From NCBI RefSeq assembly GCF_013373865.1, contig NC_050468.1, forward strand, positions 15,798,355 through 15,862,354: a stretch of DNA of 64,000 nucleotides, given 5' to 3'. A model generated the notes under the pieces. It saw only the letters and a list, made by a program, of their open reading frames with translations. It was not told the DNA's origin and did no database searches. The position numbers and the translations under genes are program-made. Below are positions 1-13,400 of the stretch, piece after piece (positions within the stretch are counted from its first letter, which is position 1; each line of letters starts with the position of its first letter). The stretch comes from Monomorium pharaonis. Taxonomy: Eukaryota; Arthropoda; Insecta; Hymenoptera; Formicidae.

Positions 1-177
1 CTAATTAGCATCCATCCGCGACGGAATGAATAATAGCGCGTTTCAGTAGGGCAATGGGCCTTTCTCGTCTCCTCCGCCTCCATATCTTTAATTACCTATT
101 AATATGTAACCCGCGCAGCAATCAGCATTTCGACGCGCATACTAATCGGTCGGCATTGTTTATTCTTTTTGTTACAG
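1..177 (+). other. Upstream Fhod intron, 3' end
   Basis: Intron sequence leading to the acceptor at 176-177. Positions 1-120 are fairly GC-rich (CTAATTAGCATCCATCC, then GCGACGG and a CTCCTCCGCCTCC tract) and may be a conserved element cut by the window edge. No coding frame is supported. Confidence 0.5.
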
Positions 178-236
178 CCGGAAGAACGCGATCATTCTCA
201 GGACCCAGCTGTCCGTGAGGGTTCACACCATCATAG
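178..236 (+). CDS. Fhod: Fhod exon a: end of GTPase-binding region / start of DID
   Basis: Follows a TTTTGTTACAG acceptor and ends at ATAG|GTGAGT. Reading from the second base gives RKNAIILRTQLSVRVHTII, then a split codon (G plus AA) for Glu. This matches the LLRTQLSVRV segment conserved in FHOD1/FHOD3. It is the first exon in the window; since it starts one base into the frame (last base of a split codon), at least one more coding exon lies upstream. Confidence 0.93.
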
Positions 237-3200
237 GTGAGTACCACCATCGTGGATTCTTGATTTAAATCTCGACGTGCTCCCACGATCCACTTGGATG
301 GATCATCCGTGGCGACCACGCGCGCTGATTCCCCGACCCTTAACTGGCAGCGTCGGGTCGAGTCTCGTTCTAGTTACTCGGTCACTTGTTTCGGTTCACC
401 GACAACGGCGACCTTCTGCTAACTGTAACGTTGATGCTGCGAATCATTGAGTTTTGATAATGATAATAATATGAAGTCAAATGAGTATAAGAAGAGATTA
501 AATAAAAAGTTTTATTGTCCGAGTATCCCAGTAATTTTGTTTTGTTAAATATAACAATAGCGATAAAATTATATATTAACCAGAAAATTTTTTGCAAATT
601 AATGTATACAAATTAATGTATGTAATACAAATTAAATAATTAAATAATAAATAATTCAAATTAAATAAATAATGTATACAAATTAAATAATTCTATCTCT
701 GACTACCGAACGTTACACTTGTCTTTAACGCTTTGTCGAATACTCTGTGTGTTTGTTGCTCGTTTTAATATTGTGTTTTAATATATGGGATCAACATATA
801 TAAGTTTATAGTTTTTTACAATACGCATATCAGTTTATGTTATTCATAACACGTATTCCATTGTTTTTGATCTTTTAGATTTATCGACAAGACTCATTGA
901 CTATCTATTCTGTCCTTTTAATATGAAAACCGACTTGCGGAAAAATTTTATTATTTTTTATTTTATTATTCAAATTTTTTAATTGTATTATTTATTGGTT
1001 CGCGTTTTTATTTGTTATGACACATTTTGATACGATATGCGTTGTTTTTATGGTTATCCAATGGTCATCATTTTTTAACTGTTTAATTATAGTTTCGTTT
1101 GCGTTATTTCATTCATGTTTAAGTTTATACATATTGGTAATTTATTATGACTGAAGATGTATAGTCAAAACGTTTTGAAATTTAACATTTTTTAACACAG
1201 CTGTTTTTTAGTCGCGTTTATAATTATATAATGTTTATTGAATAAATTATATTGTATTAGGAAAATTTATCTTGGCTCGATATATTGATCTGTTTATCAT
1301 ATTATTTTTAAATAATTAAGACCTTAATTATTTTATTAATTACTTAATTATTAAATTGATTCTATGTAGAAATTTATTTATTAAGCTTGTTTATAAAAGA
1401 ACATTTATAATATTATAAATTAAAATTAAATTAAAATTTTATAAACTATAGAAAAGTACAATGTAAATACATCTCCATTAACAAAATTAACTTTTTAAAA
1501 TAAAAGAATGTTTATGAATAATTTTTTAAAATGCTATTTAATTAATTTATGTACATTTCTTAATTTATTATACATTCCTATAGGTAATACAAGTAATTTT
1601 TACAGTTATGTAATAATATTTGTTATGTTTTAATATTATTTTTAATTATATATAGAAAATAATTTTTTTATATACAAGTAACCTCATAACTAGAATATTT
1701 ATTCTAAAATATATTTCATAATAAAATATATTTTAGATTAAATATTCTAGTTGTGAGGTTACTTGTTTCGGTTCATCAACAATAGCGACCTAACTGACAA
1801 TGCTACCAATCAATGATTGTGGGTGAATAGTCACGTACATTTAATTCATCATAGCACCAAGAGATCTAAATGTATAGGGACCGTATATCATTAATATGAA
1901 TAACTTATACTGATTGTGATACTGACGTTGCGTCCGATCGATGACATTTGACGGATAAACACATATATAATTAATAGTGTGTTTGTAGGAACGTAGGTAT
2001 TTAAAACCATAAAAATTATACACATGAATTATTTAAAAGTATATAATGTAACTAAAAATTGTTGTAATTAAAAAAACATTAATTTTTAACTAATTAAAAA
2101 AAATTGTAAAATTTTTGAAAAATAATAAGTGACAATAAGATATTGGCGATAAATACCTAATGCTTAAATTTATGATCTAATTCTTTATTTATAATATTGA
2201 AAGTGAAATTAATACATAATTAAACACTTATATAATTAATTAGGGATGGAAAGTAATAAGTTTTAAGTTGGATAAGTAACCCGTGCCTATTACGATTATG
2301 AAAAGTTGTAATATTATATTACTAATTTCGTTTTTATATTTAAGAAAAGTGAAAATTTTAATGGCACATTGCTATTTATTTTTTTAAAACTTTTTATTTA
2401 TTTTATGGAGTGTCCTTAGGCAATTTTTTAATAGAAATGTTAAAAGTTAAAAGGATAGTTTATGAATTAAACTTGTAATATTTAATATATTTATTATTTT
2501 AGTTTTTATATTTTTTATTTTAACAGAGAGGACATGTTTAAAATATGTCTAATTTATAATGTTTATATAAAACCATATAATTAAATACTTATATACATAT
2601 CTGTAATATATAATAATTATTATATATATAATGATAATAATTATATATAATATATAATAATATAAAATTAAAATACAATTTAAAAATAAGAATTTAATAT
2701 TTATAAAATATTATATTGTAAAATAGTTTATTTAAACAAACTATATTATAGAAATGTGTTCTTAAAAAAAAAAATAAACTATTACATTTTTACATGATTT
2801 ATTATTGATGTCTTTTTAGTCTTTTAAAATAATAATCTAAATCTCTTTTTTTAAAAACGCCAATAAACGTTTAATATTATTTTTTTATATTATTTTACTT
2901 TAAAATTTTGTGATCTGAATTGTGTGAACAGATATAGAAACAATAAATAATGAATGCCTAATTAAACTTACAATACACAATCAAGCAACGGAATACCTTT
3001 TAAATATACACCACAATATAATTATACATATAATGTCGCAAACAATGAGCTTCATTGCCTGTTGATAATTAGCAAAGTAATGACTACGCCGTTGAGTGCG
3101 GAACCCTGTACCTGCGAAAATCAAGCTAATCCTTTATCGTGGCTTAGCGACCATCCATCACCGACTATGACAGACGGTACTTAATCACACAATGTCGAAT

Positions 3201-6200
3201 AAAAACTTTCTTCGTTCTACATTCTTTTTATCTGTAGCGTTACAAAAATCGTTATTAGAATTACAATAACTAACGACAAATACCCATATCTGTGTTTGAT
3301 CTTTTCACCACTAAATGATTTCTACGCAGAAAGAACAGTTTTGCTAAAGTATCTAAAAATTTAACTGATCTGAAAATAATTTGGACTATTAAAATATACA
3401 ACGCTCAATAGTTTCTAAAATGTTAAAATTTTTGCAGCTTATTATGTTTGAAAGTTATTCATAATAATTTTTATGGTTCCACAACATTATTTTTAGATCT
3501 CTATTCAGTTACATTTTTAGATATTGTAGCAAAACTGTTCTTTTTATTTAGTTTATAGTTTAAAAATGTCCAAATATTGTTATGCTTATATCTCAATTCT
3601 TTAATATTATACGTAAATATGAAATTTTTTTAAGGAATGCTTAATTTTTTCTTCTAATAGAACTTTGAAAATATAATTTAGTACAACCAGGAAACATAAT
3701 TAAAATGACTTTATATTTAAGAAATACTATTAAATTAGCTTTCTTTCTGTTTTCCCCCAAAAATTTTGTACAAAAAATAACAGACTAACGTAATTAATAA
3801 GAACTTGTATACTTAATCTTTTTAAATTTGTAATAGTTACATGATTGTATCAAATATTAAGCATTAAATGCATAGTATGAATATTTAACACTAAATATAT
3901 AGCACTAAATATATAGCACGATTATTATTAAAGTATAATAACAGTGAATCACACACAACTCAATCAATGATTTTTCTTTTCGAAAACAAAATGTTTTTGA
4001 CGATTATTGTTTTTTAGCGTAGTGAAATGAAAATGGTACAAAAAATTAATTCGTGCGATGAGAGATTTTTCGAATTATTGTATTTGGATTTTACGCTAAA
4101 TGCATTAAAGCAAATATTTTCTCAAATAAACGAGAGATGATTTGTTATATATCAATTTTGTGGAAACAAAGATAATAGATTCTGTAAAGAACTTATTATT
4201 TCTATAACCTTATTTTGATTAAATCTTATCGCGCCTGAATTACAATTATTGCGATTTAATGCCTCGTAATGAAACAGTGTTTGTAGGCTCTGTTTACATT
4301 TTTAAAACGGATTTTAATAGCTTAATTACACATTTCAATTACAACTTTGCAACGTTTTCATTTTTAAATCCATTTTATTTCCATTTTATTATTTTGGAAA
4401 AGTTAATACATTTTAAAAATAACATATTAAAGATTTAACGCAAATATTTTAAGCATTTAAAGTTTTTACAAGCTTTTAAAATTTATATAAATTTTACAAA
4501 TCTTATTTTTTTTTATTAAATTTTTTAAATAAAATAAAATTTATTCCTTAATTAATTTTCTGATGAAAATGCTTTCTGTTTGAAAACTATAATAATGTAT
4601 GTAGAAATATGTTTGTATTCTGTATTTGGTCTCTTAATGTTGTTACATTATTTTCTTTAAGGTGAGAAACATTTCTGTAAGATGTTCAGACGAGCTTATT
4701 TGACTTGCTAACATCAATTTCTTGAAAATAAGCAAAGATATTCCTTGCGCCCCACTATGTAAATGATTTCTTACGGGATTACTTCAGCTGTCAGTGCTGT
4801 TTCCTGCCAGTAGACATTGCTAATTGTTAATTCTACTTGCTTGTATAACTAAGTCAATTGTAATGAAAGTATTTTTATTATTATTTTGCCATACATTCTC
4901 AAATGTAACAGTGTATATTTACAATGTATAAAATATTTAAAAATTAACGCATTTTTATTACAATTTTTAAAATAAATTTTAAAAGTTTTTTTATTTTTTA
5001 TAATTTATAATTTTCTTACAACAAACAATTAATATTGTTTTTTAATAACTTTTTAAAGTTTATTTAGATGTGTACAAAACTTTCTTATTTATTTACATAT
5101 TGAAAATAAATATTTGCTTAATTTCTTATAATATAATAATTATTGATATTAATACAACTTGCATTTTTCTTTGAAATCTCTATCAAGACAAAAAGTTAGC
5201 AGTATGTTAACATATTTTATGTTTATGATAAATTTGCTCAATAAATGGAAATCTTGCTTAAATGTATTGTTGATCTTAAACACACACACACACACACATC
5301 GCAGAGAACAAAATTTTTGCGAATAATCACATATGTCTGGTACACCTGCGGTTTCTGTATCCTGGTTCATTGAACTCTATGAAGGCGGTGGAGGCAGATA
5401 ATCGAAGGTACAAAATAAGCAAAAAAAAATTTTTAAAGGGCAGAGGGAGGAGCGGAAGCCAAAGTGGACCGTGCCGTTTTACATATTTTAACGGTTCTTC
5501 GTGTATCTCCGGACCTCGTGAAATTCGTCTTTTTTCGTTTTGATTCTTCTTTCCTTTTTCTTTCTGTGTGACCTAACGTAGTTGTCTTTGAAGAGCAAAG
5601 ATGATCTTGTATTGCAAGAATATTTCGCGGATTTTATTTATGCTTGAATACGTACAGGTTATTTCAAATGACAAAAATATCTCAGAAAACTCAAATGGGA
5701 ATAGAAAAGCTATTACCGAAGAGAGATTCTTCTTCTAGGTAAAGAGAAGTTAATAAAAGATTAATATTTGTAATGTTTTTCTGTATAATTAAAATATTTT
5801 TATCTATATTATATTTTTGTCATATACAGTTTTTTTACATTTAATATAAATTTATATTTTTGCAATAAATAAATATCTTATATAATTTATGACAAAAAAC
5901 AAAAAAATAACTAGATCTAAATAATCAGATAAAACAATAAGATAATAAATACTATTATCACATTATTAATACAATAATCATTAACAACATATGATTATAT
6001 GGTTAAAAATGTAATTTTTTATAACAATAAAATTTGGCAGATGAATGAAAGGAATGCGAGAGCAATTTATTCCGCTTATGTATAAATACATATGTAAATA
6101 AATATTAAAGTTCTTTATAATAATCATTACATTGTATAGTTATACATTGATATAGGATGTTCTTGTTGAAAACGTTATTGTTATCGCGACCTATTGCTCA

Positions 6201-7454
6201 TTTATTATTGCCTTTCATTCTCCTATTAATGTACGCGAAGTGTACTCATTATGTAGTAATAAAATATTACATTGAATAATTTCGCTATTCTATTTCGCTC
6301 GCGAACAGATCATACAAATATTCCGCAGCTAGCCGGTTAACCGGACGCATTACATTGCACGCGAGGTGTGCCACGAGAGCACGTTTTCATATATCACGCG
6401 ACACACGGATTCAAATTTCGCTTACACCGAGCAATCTGGCAATAGTGTAACAAACTGGGTTACATTTTAGTAAATTATTATAGATTTTTTACATTATTAA
6501 TTGATTATTAATATATCAGTTATTTGTAAGAATAGAGATATCTACAAATCTTTTGCAAATATTTATATAATTAAAATAAACTATAAATTTTTTAAACAAA
6601 AGCTCTTTTTTAATTTTTTACAGTATTTGTTGTAAAAATATTGCAAACATTAAAATTAAGAATAAACATTATTTTTATAATGTTTACCATTACACATATT
6701 TTATAATAATTTGTATGTTAAGTGTTATGTGCCAATTGGTATCGCTTATGAAGTAAACAGTCATGGCTAAAGATAGTACATACATGATAATAGTATTATT
6801 CAAATATTGTGATATAATTCTTTATCACATTACATTTCTTAAATTAAATGTTGCATACTTTTGTTTATGTATAATTGATCTAATCAATTTTATTATTTTT
6901 CTTTATTTTAATAGAACTCCAAATAATTATCTAAAATATAGTTTTTCAAGTAAAATAGATTTTTATGTTTTTAATATTAGATTTTTGCAACTATATTTGT
7001 TTTGAGGATGTATAGAGATGTCTCACTAATAACGATTCAAGTGAGTATTAATTTCTTGTCTTCTATGAAAATAATAAATATCGTCGAATATTTTTAAAGT
7101 AGTGAAGTAATTAGAAACATATATGCATGATTTTGAGGAAATGTAGCATAGATATAAGTATGCACATTTTAAATTTATAAAACTTTAATTTCTCTTCTGT
7201 CAGATGCAACTGGAGCTCTAATCCAAAAACAATTTGGTACATTATTGTCTACAGTAGCATAATATTATTTAGCATTTAAGACCTAATGTTACTCAAACTG
7301 AAAATTAAACTGAAATTTAAAGAAGATCTACGAGCGACAATGGCATATTATGGTGCAGTTGCTGAAGTTGCTTAGTAGTGAAAAGAAGATACCACGCGGA
7401 GATAGAGAGACGGAACAAAAAGGGTCGAACAGGGAGACGAGGACCTTTGCTTGT

Positions 7455-7498
<44 letters not shown>

Positions 7499-10400
7499 AC
7501 TCTCTCTGTCTCTCTTATATGGTCACTGATTACGGAGGGACCAAGGCCCCAGGGCCTTGGGACCGCTATTCTTAGAAGACGCGTTGCTCGTTCTCTCTTT
7601 CTCGCCGTCATCCTTCTCCCCGATTCCTTCGCGTACCCTGCAGCGAACTCCTAATTACCTTTGCTTGCATATCTCTCTTCTGTCTCCTTCTCGGTCGTTT
7701 TTCCCGTCACTTCTCTTCTTGGACTATCTCTCTCCTGCATGCATTATGCATTTGGAGATCGCGTGATAGCGATGGATTATGCGGTCGCACCGGGTCTTCT
7801 TCTTTTCCGCGAAAGAAATCGCGAATTGGGTTTGCCATGCCGCAAACCGTGACTTAAGCAGATGAAAAGGCGTGGTTACGTAAAAAATGCAAACGAGATG
7901 CGGCCGCAATAAACGGACAGTATCTTTATACATAAACGATGTCATTATTAAACACATATTTTATATTTGAAAGCTAAATTATTTTAGAGAGAAGATTAAA
8001 TTTTGTTGTCCAAATATTATTTATCTAAACGAATATGTAGTCGAAAAAAATGACGTTAAAAATGATCTAAAGATAGATAGTAAAGAATTGAATGTAAAAA
8101 ATAATTGATATTTTGCATATTATACGTTATTAAGAGATTCTATTTATTTTTGATCAAACTGTATAGAAATATCACAAAAAGAGGAAAATAGAGCGAAAGA
8201 GAAAAAAACGATGAATTGCACTTAGCAAAAAGCGTAAAAATTTTGCATGCTTTTCACGTATAATACGTCGTATCGACATGTCCAACTTTTCTCGCCTTGT
8301 TTCCGGTAAAATTCCCACCGCATATATTCACAGCATATTGGCGCTTCCGCGCTTTTGCACGATAACACGTTCCACTAGACTCATTCCTTTTTTTCATCGC
8401 CCTGACGAACTATCCCACGAACTTCCGCAGTAGACTCAGAAAATTCCGGTATGGCCGGCAAATTGAATTTGTCCTACACCACCGATGAAATGGAATTCAA
8501 TTATTAGTAATACGGTGAATCGGTAGGTCATGATTGGAAGAGGATCGCTCGCCGGATGGCGGGAAAAAAATGAACGCGGAGATGGAATGGAGATTTCGAC
8601 TGGGAATTTAACGTGCAAAATTAATAGGACTTAATTGCGAACCTCTGTTTAATTGTGCACTGCGTGCTTGTTTGATTGTTTCATTCAAATAAATAAATCC
8701 ATTCGAGGGGGAGTAGAAATGATGAACTCCTCAATGGAATCACGAATCCTCCTGAGAATATGTTGAATATGCGCGTATTCGCCTTGTTCATTATTGATTG
8801 CATGGGTCGGTGAAAAAATGTAAAATTTGAGAATAGCGCTTTGTGAAGATTATCAACATCGTTTATGTGTATTAAAATATTTATTTGTCAAGATTAAATT
8901 TATCAAAAATGTGTGGTAAAATATAATAATTTTCAAGTTTGACTGAAACAGTACAATCTTTTTAAAAATTGTACTGTTGTAATTGTACTGGTGTAAAATA
9001 AAATAAGAGATAGAATTCTCTTTAAAACGTATTTTATTGATTTGACATTTTACATATTGACACGTTTGAATGAAACCCACACATTGGGACTTTTCCAGAA
9101 AAAATTTAATTCTTATCAAAGTTCTATTAATTGTACCAATTATAATACTCATCTGCTTAGCCACTTTATTACGTTTATCACGATACATTTTTCCGCTGCT
9201 GGGCTAGCATTAACATGGACATTTCATTAATCCTGTTGTTTTTGTTTGGTGATACTAAAATTAATCTCGGATGATAAAGGTTCCCGGTCTCGCCCGAGGG
9301 GTGGATTTAATAATCTGACGGCAATTTATATCAAATTAGCGGTACACGCGTGCGCGGTCGCATGGAATTGCCGCGATGGAAGAGGCTAGATGGTAAACGC
9401 GGCCTCTTCATTACGGCCGCTTTAAGTACCATGATCTGAAAATGGGGTCCTTTGCAAAAAGGAGCCCTGGACTCGCGCAACAATGCGCGCGAGCGGCCCA
9501 CGACGACGGCGCGCATACGGTATTATTATAATAAATGGTTGCGTGTTGCTTGTCTGTTGCAGAAAAATTGCTGAACAGCGAGGGCCGCGAGCTGCGACGG
9601 GCTCTCTTCTCCCTCAAGCAGATTTTTCAGGTGGGTTTACAATTCGCGATGAGATAGAACGAGCGGGGTCGCGCAAGAAGGCTTGAAAGAATGTACAGAG
9701 AACTGGGGGGATGAGGAAAGTAGTTGCGGCGTATGCGACGAAGTTGAGCAGATATTTTTGCGCGAAGTTACTTGCTCGACGAGTAAATATTTGAATGATG
9801 TTTTGAGCAAATGCGTCTTTTTTACTTTTTATTGAAGTACATTTTTTTCTTTTTCCAAAAAAACTGATCTGAGCATGAATAAAAAGTTTAATTAAATATT
9901 TGATTGTTTAAACTGATAGTTTTATTTTGATGATTTTGTTTATAATATTTGGTTTTGTAAATTATCTGCGTTATATAAATTGCGTGAAATAATTAGGCGT
10001 CTATATATATTAAATTAAAATCTATAGTGTGATAATTATGACAGCATATAAAAAATATAAATACTATTATTACTTGCTCTTAAATACCTATCTTTAATTA
10101 AGGGTGCTTTAGTTCTATAATACTAAATAAATATTATCAATATTAAAAAACTGAAAATTAACATTATTTATTTATATAATTTATGATAAAAAACTGTGAT
10201 TGCGAAATCTACATTTTGGCCCTGAAACCGTTGTAAAGAAGAAAACAACGAAAAACTTTTTTACAGTGAAAATGAGCTTATTTTGTTGTAATTTTAGGTA
10301 AATAATTTTTAAACCAGCAAATCTAAATAAATTTTTGCTTGAATATTAATGATGTTTATCTTTTTAGATCCGAATCAGAGACATCTTATTGATTTATAGT

Positions 10401-13400
10401 GTTATTAACAGTAATCACTGTCTCTCAGTGATTTCTCTTAAGAAGATATATTTTTATTGATCAGAATTAATGTACACATTATCAATGAAAGCGCATATAT
10501 TACTGATATAAACATCGAAAGGGCATTCAGGCTAATTTTTACTCTCTATTAGTGAATAACTGATTTTAATTTCAAGATTATATTTAAAAAATTTAATTTG
10601 TAATGCCATTTTTTAATATAATTCTTATATGATTATTCTATTAAATCACATTTTATATATGAAAGCAAACAGAAAATTGAATAATATTTAAACTTATAAG
10701 AGAATTATGCTTCAGTTTTACATTAACACAAATACTAAAACATAATAATAGAGCTATAATATTTTTAAATTTTTGGTAATACTTTGAGATGTGATACACA
10801 TATGTCTGCATTCGCATTATTTGTTATTGCTTAAATTTTAAACATTTATGTTCTTTTAGTGCGTTTTTAAATGCACTAAAAGAACATAAAGGACCAAGAG
10901 AACTATTACATTGAAATACTCGAATTTTTATATTATCTTAAATTCTTTGTTTGTTATAAAGACTTGGAAATAATTTTTTTAATAGTTGTTTAATATTTAA
11001 GAGTATAAATATGTTTATTCTGAAGTCTTTTAGAAACTATAATAAATTTTTTTAATTAAAGAAAAATCGAAATATTAGTTAGCAAATGTCATTTGGAATG
11101 TTTTTTTATATTTATTGATTATAAAAAGAATTGATTTGATAAAATATACATTTCTGTGAAACATACTTCATTTTTCTTATTAATTGATTTATTTACTAGA
11201 GATAAAATTTTATTTAAATAAAGGTTTACGTCAGTAAAATAATTTTACATCTTATAAATACATTTTTACTTTTTCCTGTATTGTATTAAATAATTATTTT
11301 TACAAATTTCTTTTTAACTGTGTAACAGAGCTTTACTATTCCGCTATAATTTTTTACATCATCAATATTACTGTTCTTGTCAAGAAAGATTATTGCTGTC
11401 TGCTACAAAGTAGCGTAAATTAAAATACCTTTTGGTCATTTTTCTTGCTGAAATATATTTAATTTTATTATCCTTTTAGCATTTATGATTAATTTATTTG
11501 TAAACTAAATAACGCATGCATGACATTTGCTACAGTAACAACATAATTTAAAAAAACAAAACTTTCTAATTTGAATGTTTAAAATTACTAAAATATTTTT
11601 TTAATGCGACCTTTGTATAATAATTTGATCTACTGATTATAGAAGAATAAAAATATTATTATTTCTTTAGATAGTGTGTATTAAATTTTTGTTAAAATTT
11701 TCTTTTCAGATAATTAAAAAAGTTACAATTTTTTAGTTGTATTATTTTTGTAGTAAATGAGATATACATATACATATATACACACACGATAAGTATAGTC
11801 TTTCTCTCTCTCTTTCGAGTTTATCGCATATTTCTATTATCACTTATAATTCCAAAGACTGATATTATTAGGAATATCAAATTTTAATTTCATCTTGCAG
11901 TGATAGAGGATGAAGAATTAATTAAATCTTGTTCGCATTTAACGATCCTCTCTTCCGATTATTGCCATTGCGGGGTTCAGTCTTCATCACGTCCACGTAT
12001 CCCTCATATTCTTGCACATCCTTCGTTGTTAATCCGTACTGCTAATCGAATTTACTGTCGTGCAAATCAATTGCACGTCCGCCCCGTATCTAATCTGGTC
12101 ATTGGACGTCGTGTAACCGTGTATTTCATAATTGCTTCCATGAGGATTCCACCGGATACGGGATGCTTCCCTTTGCGGATACTGAATCTCCCCTTTGGCC
12201 TTCCCCTTTCGGCTAGTTTCAAGTTTCTCTCACGGAACAGAAATTGAGGAAACGCATCGGTACGAGTTCAATTTCGTTTCTTAATCCGTCGAGCTAATCG
12301 AGTCTATGTCGCGCCTAAGTCCCGTGTAAACTTCTACCGTCTCACGGCTGGCGGGAGAGAAGTGAGAAAGGGGAACCACGGAAGAATACATCGAAGTACG
12401 CGAACCAAGAGAAGAGTCCGACTAGAACGCAAGCGGCCATAGCGCCGGCGTCGCGGCGCCTTGGAAACGAGGGGGTTTAATCAAACTTCGTAGATTTTCC
12501 ATTATGCCCGCGACTTTGCGCCCGAAGCGGCATAACTAATTCCATTTAACCCCGGCTGCACGGTAGAGCGGGTTGGGCTTAGATAGTAATGTAGAGGTAA
12601 ATCACGCTGCCGTGACGTCGCTGTCAGGATCGGATATCAGCAGCTATATTAGTTCTTCTTCTATGTTTTCTATGTAGTTTTTCTTCCAACTTGTTAGAAA
12701 GCTTGCGCGCGTACATCTAGAAAAAATATGTAAAAGCATGAAGATGCTATAAATCAAGAATTAACATTGTTCGAAGAGCAATATAAAAATTGAATTTCTG
12801 GAGATTGAATAAATATTTATAATGTCACTTTTTATTATATAAATTATTAATATTTAATAAGTGATTACAATAGGTAAGAGCTAAGAACTATTAATTATTT
12901 TCTTTGATATGTTTTACCTAATATAAAGTAATTGCATGCGTGACGTAATGTTACGCATTACGTTTAACACATAATTCGATAGTCTTTCAAGTTTTATATA
13001 TTTTCTATATAAAAGCTTTTTGTTCCGACATGAAAAGCGTAGCTGTAATAAATACGTTCAAGCCCTTAGGGAAACATTTCTGCAAATTGTTCCTATTTAG
13101 AACATCAACATGGATTAATATCGCCTCGTTAACTTGTAATTAAATTGACTTATCACAAATTCCAATTTTCCAGGAGGACAAGGATCTGGTGCACGAGTTT
13201 GTGCAAAATGACGGACTTGCCTGCCTGATCAAAGTCAGCAGCGAAGCCGATCAGAATTACCAAAATTACATTTTACGAGGTGAGTACTTTATTCATTTGT
13301 CATAAAATTGAAGGATAACTACGTCCTTAATACCTATCTCCACCTTAATAACGTCTAGACCTCTTCTTGCTTAAACACTATTCTCTTATTATTATCGATA

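Larger units (their letters stand above)
237..9562 (+). other. Fhod intron a-b (9.3 kb)
   Basis: Mostly AT-rich and without a supported gene. Contents noted: a 30-nt segment repeated at 384-413 and 1761-1790, a long hairpin at 1675-1765, a two-copy 14-mer at 3889-3916, a CA tract at 5279-5298, a TC tract at 7455-7515, and GC-richer islands at about 5380-5560, 6280-6440, 7330-7910, 8280-8800 and 9260-9562. Confidence 0.8.
9631..13173 (+). other. Fhod intron b-c (3.5 kb)
   Basis: AT-rich, with a perfect 18-bp-stem hairpin at 10845-10890 and a GC-richer island at 11880-12650. The island contains a 115-codon open frame (11900-12247) with no recognisable domain. A GC-rich remainder adjoins exon b (9631-9760). 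Confidence 0.8.

Noticed and set aside
7372..7766. Overlapping frames rich in Leu/Ser or Arg/Glu
   Set aside because: Generated by the TC microsatellite.
11900..12247. 115-codon open frame in a GC-richer island, preceded by a CTTGCAG acceptor-like site
   Set aside because: No recognisable domain, unusual composition, and no GT donor context that fits Fhod phase; more likely noncoding island.
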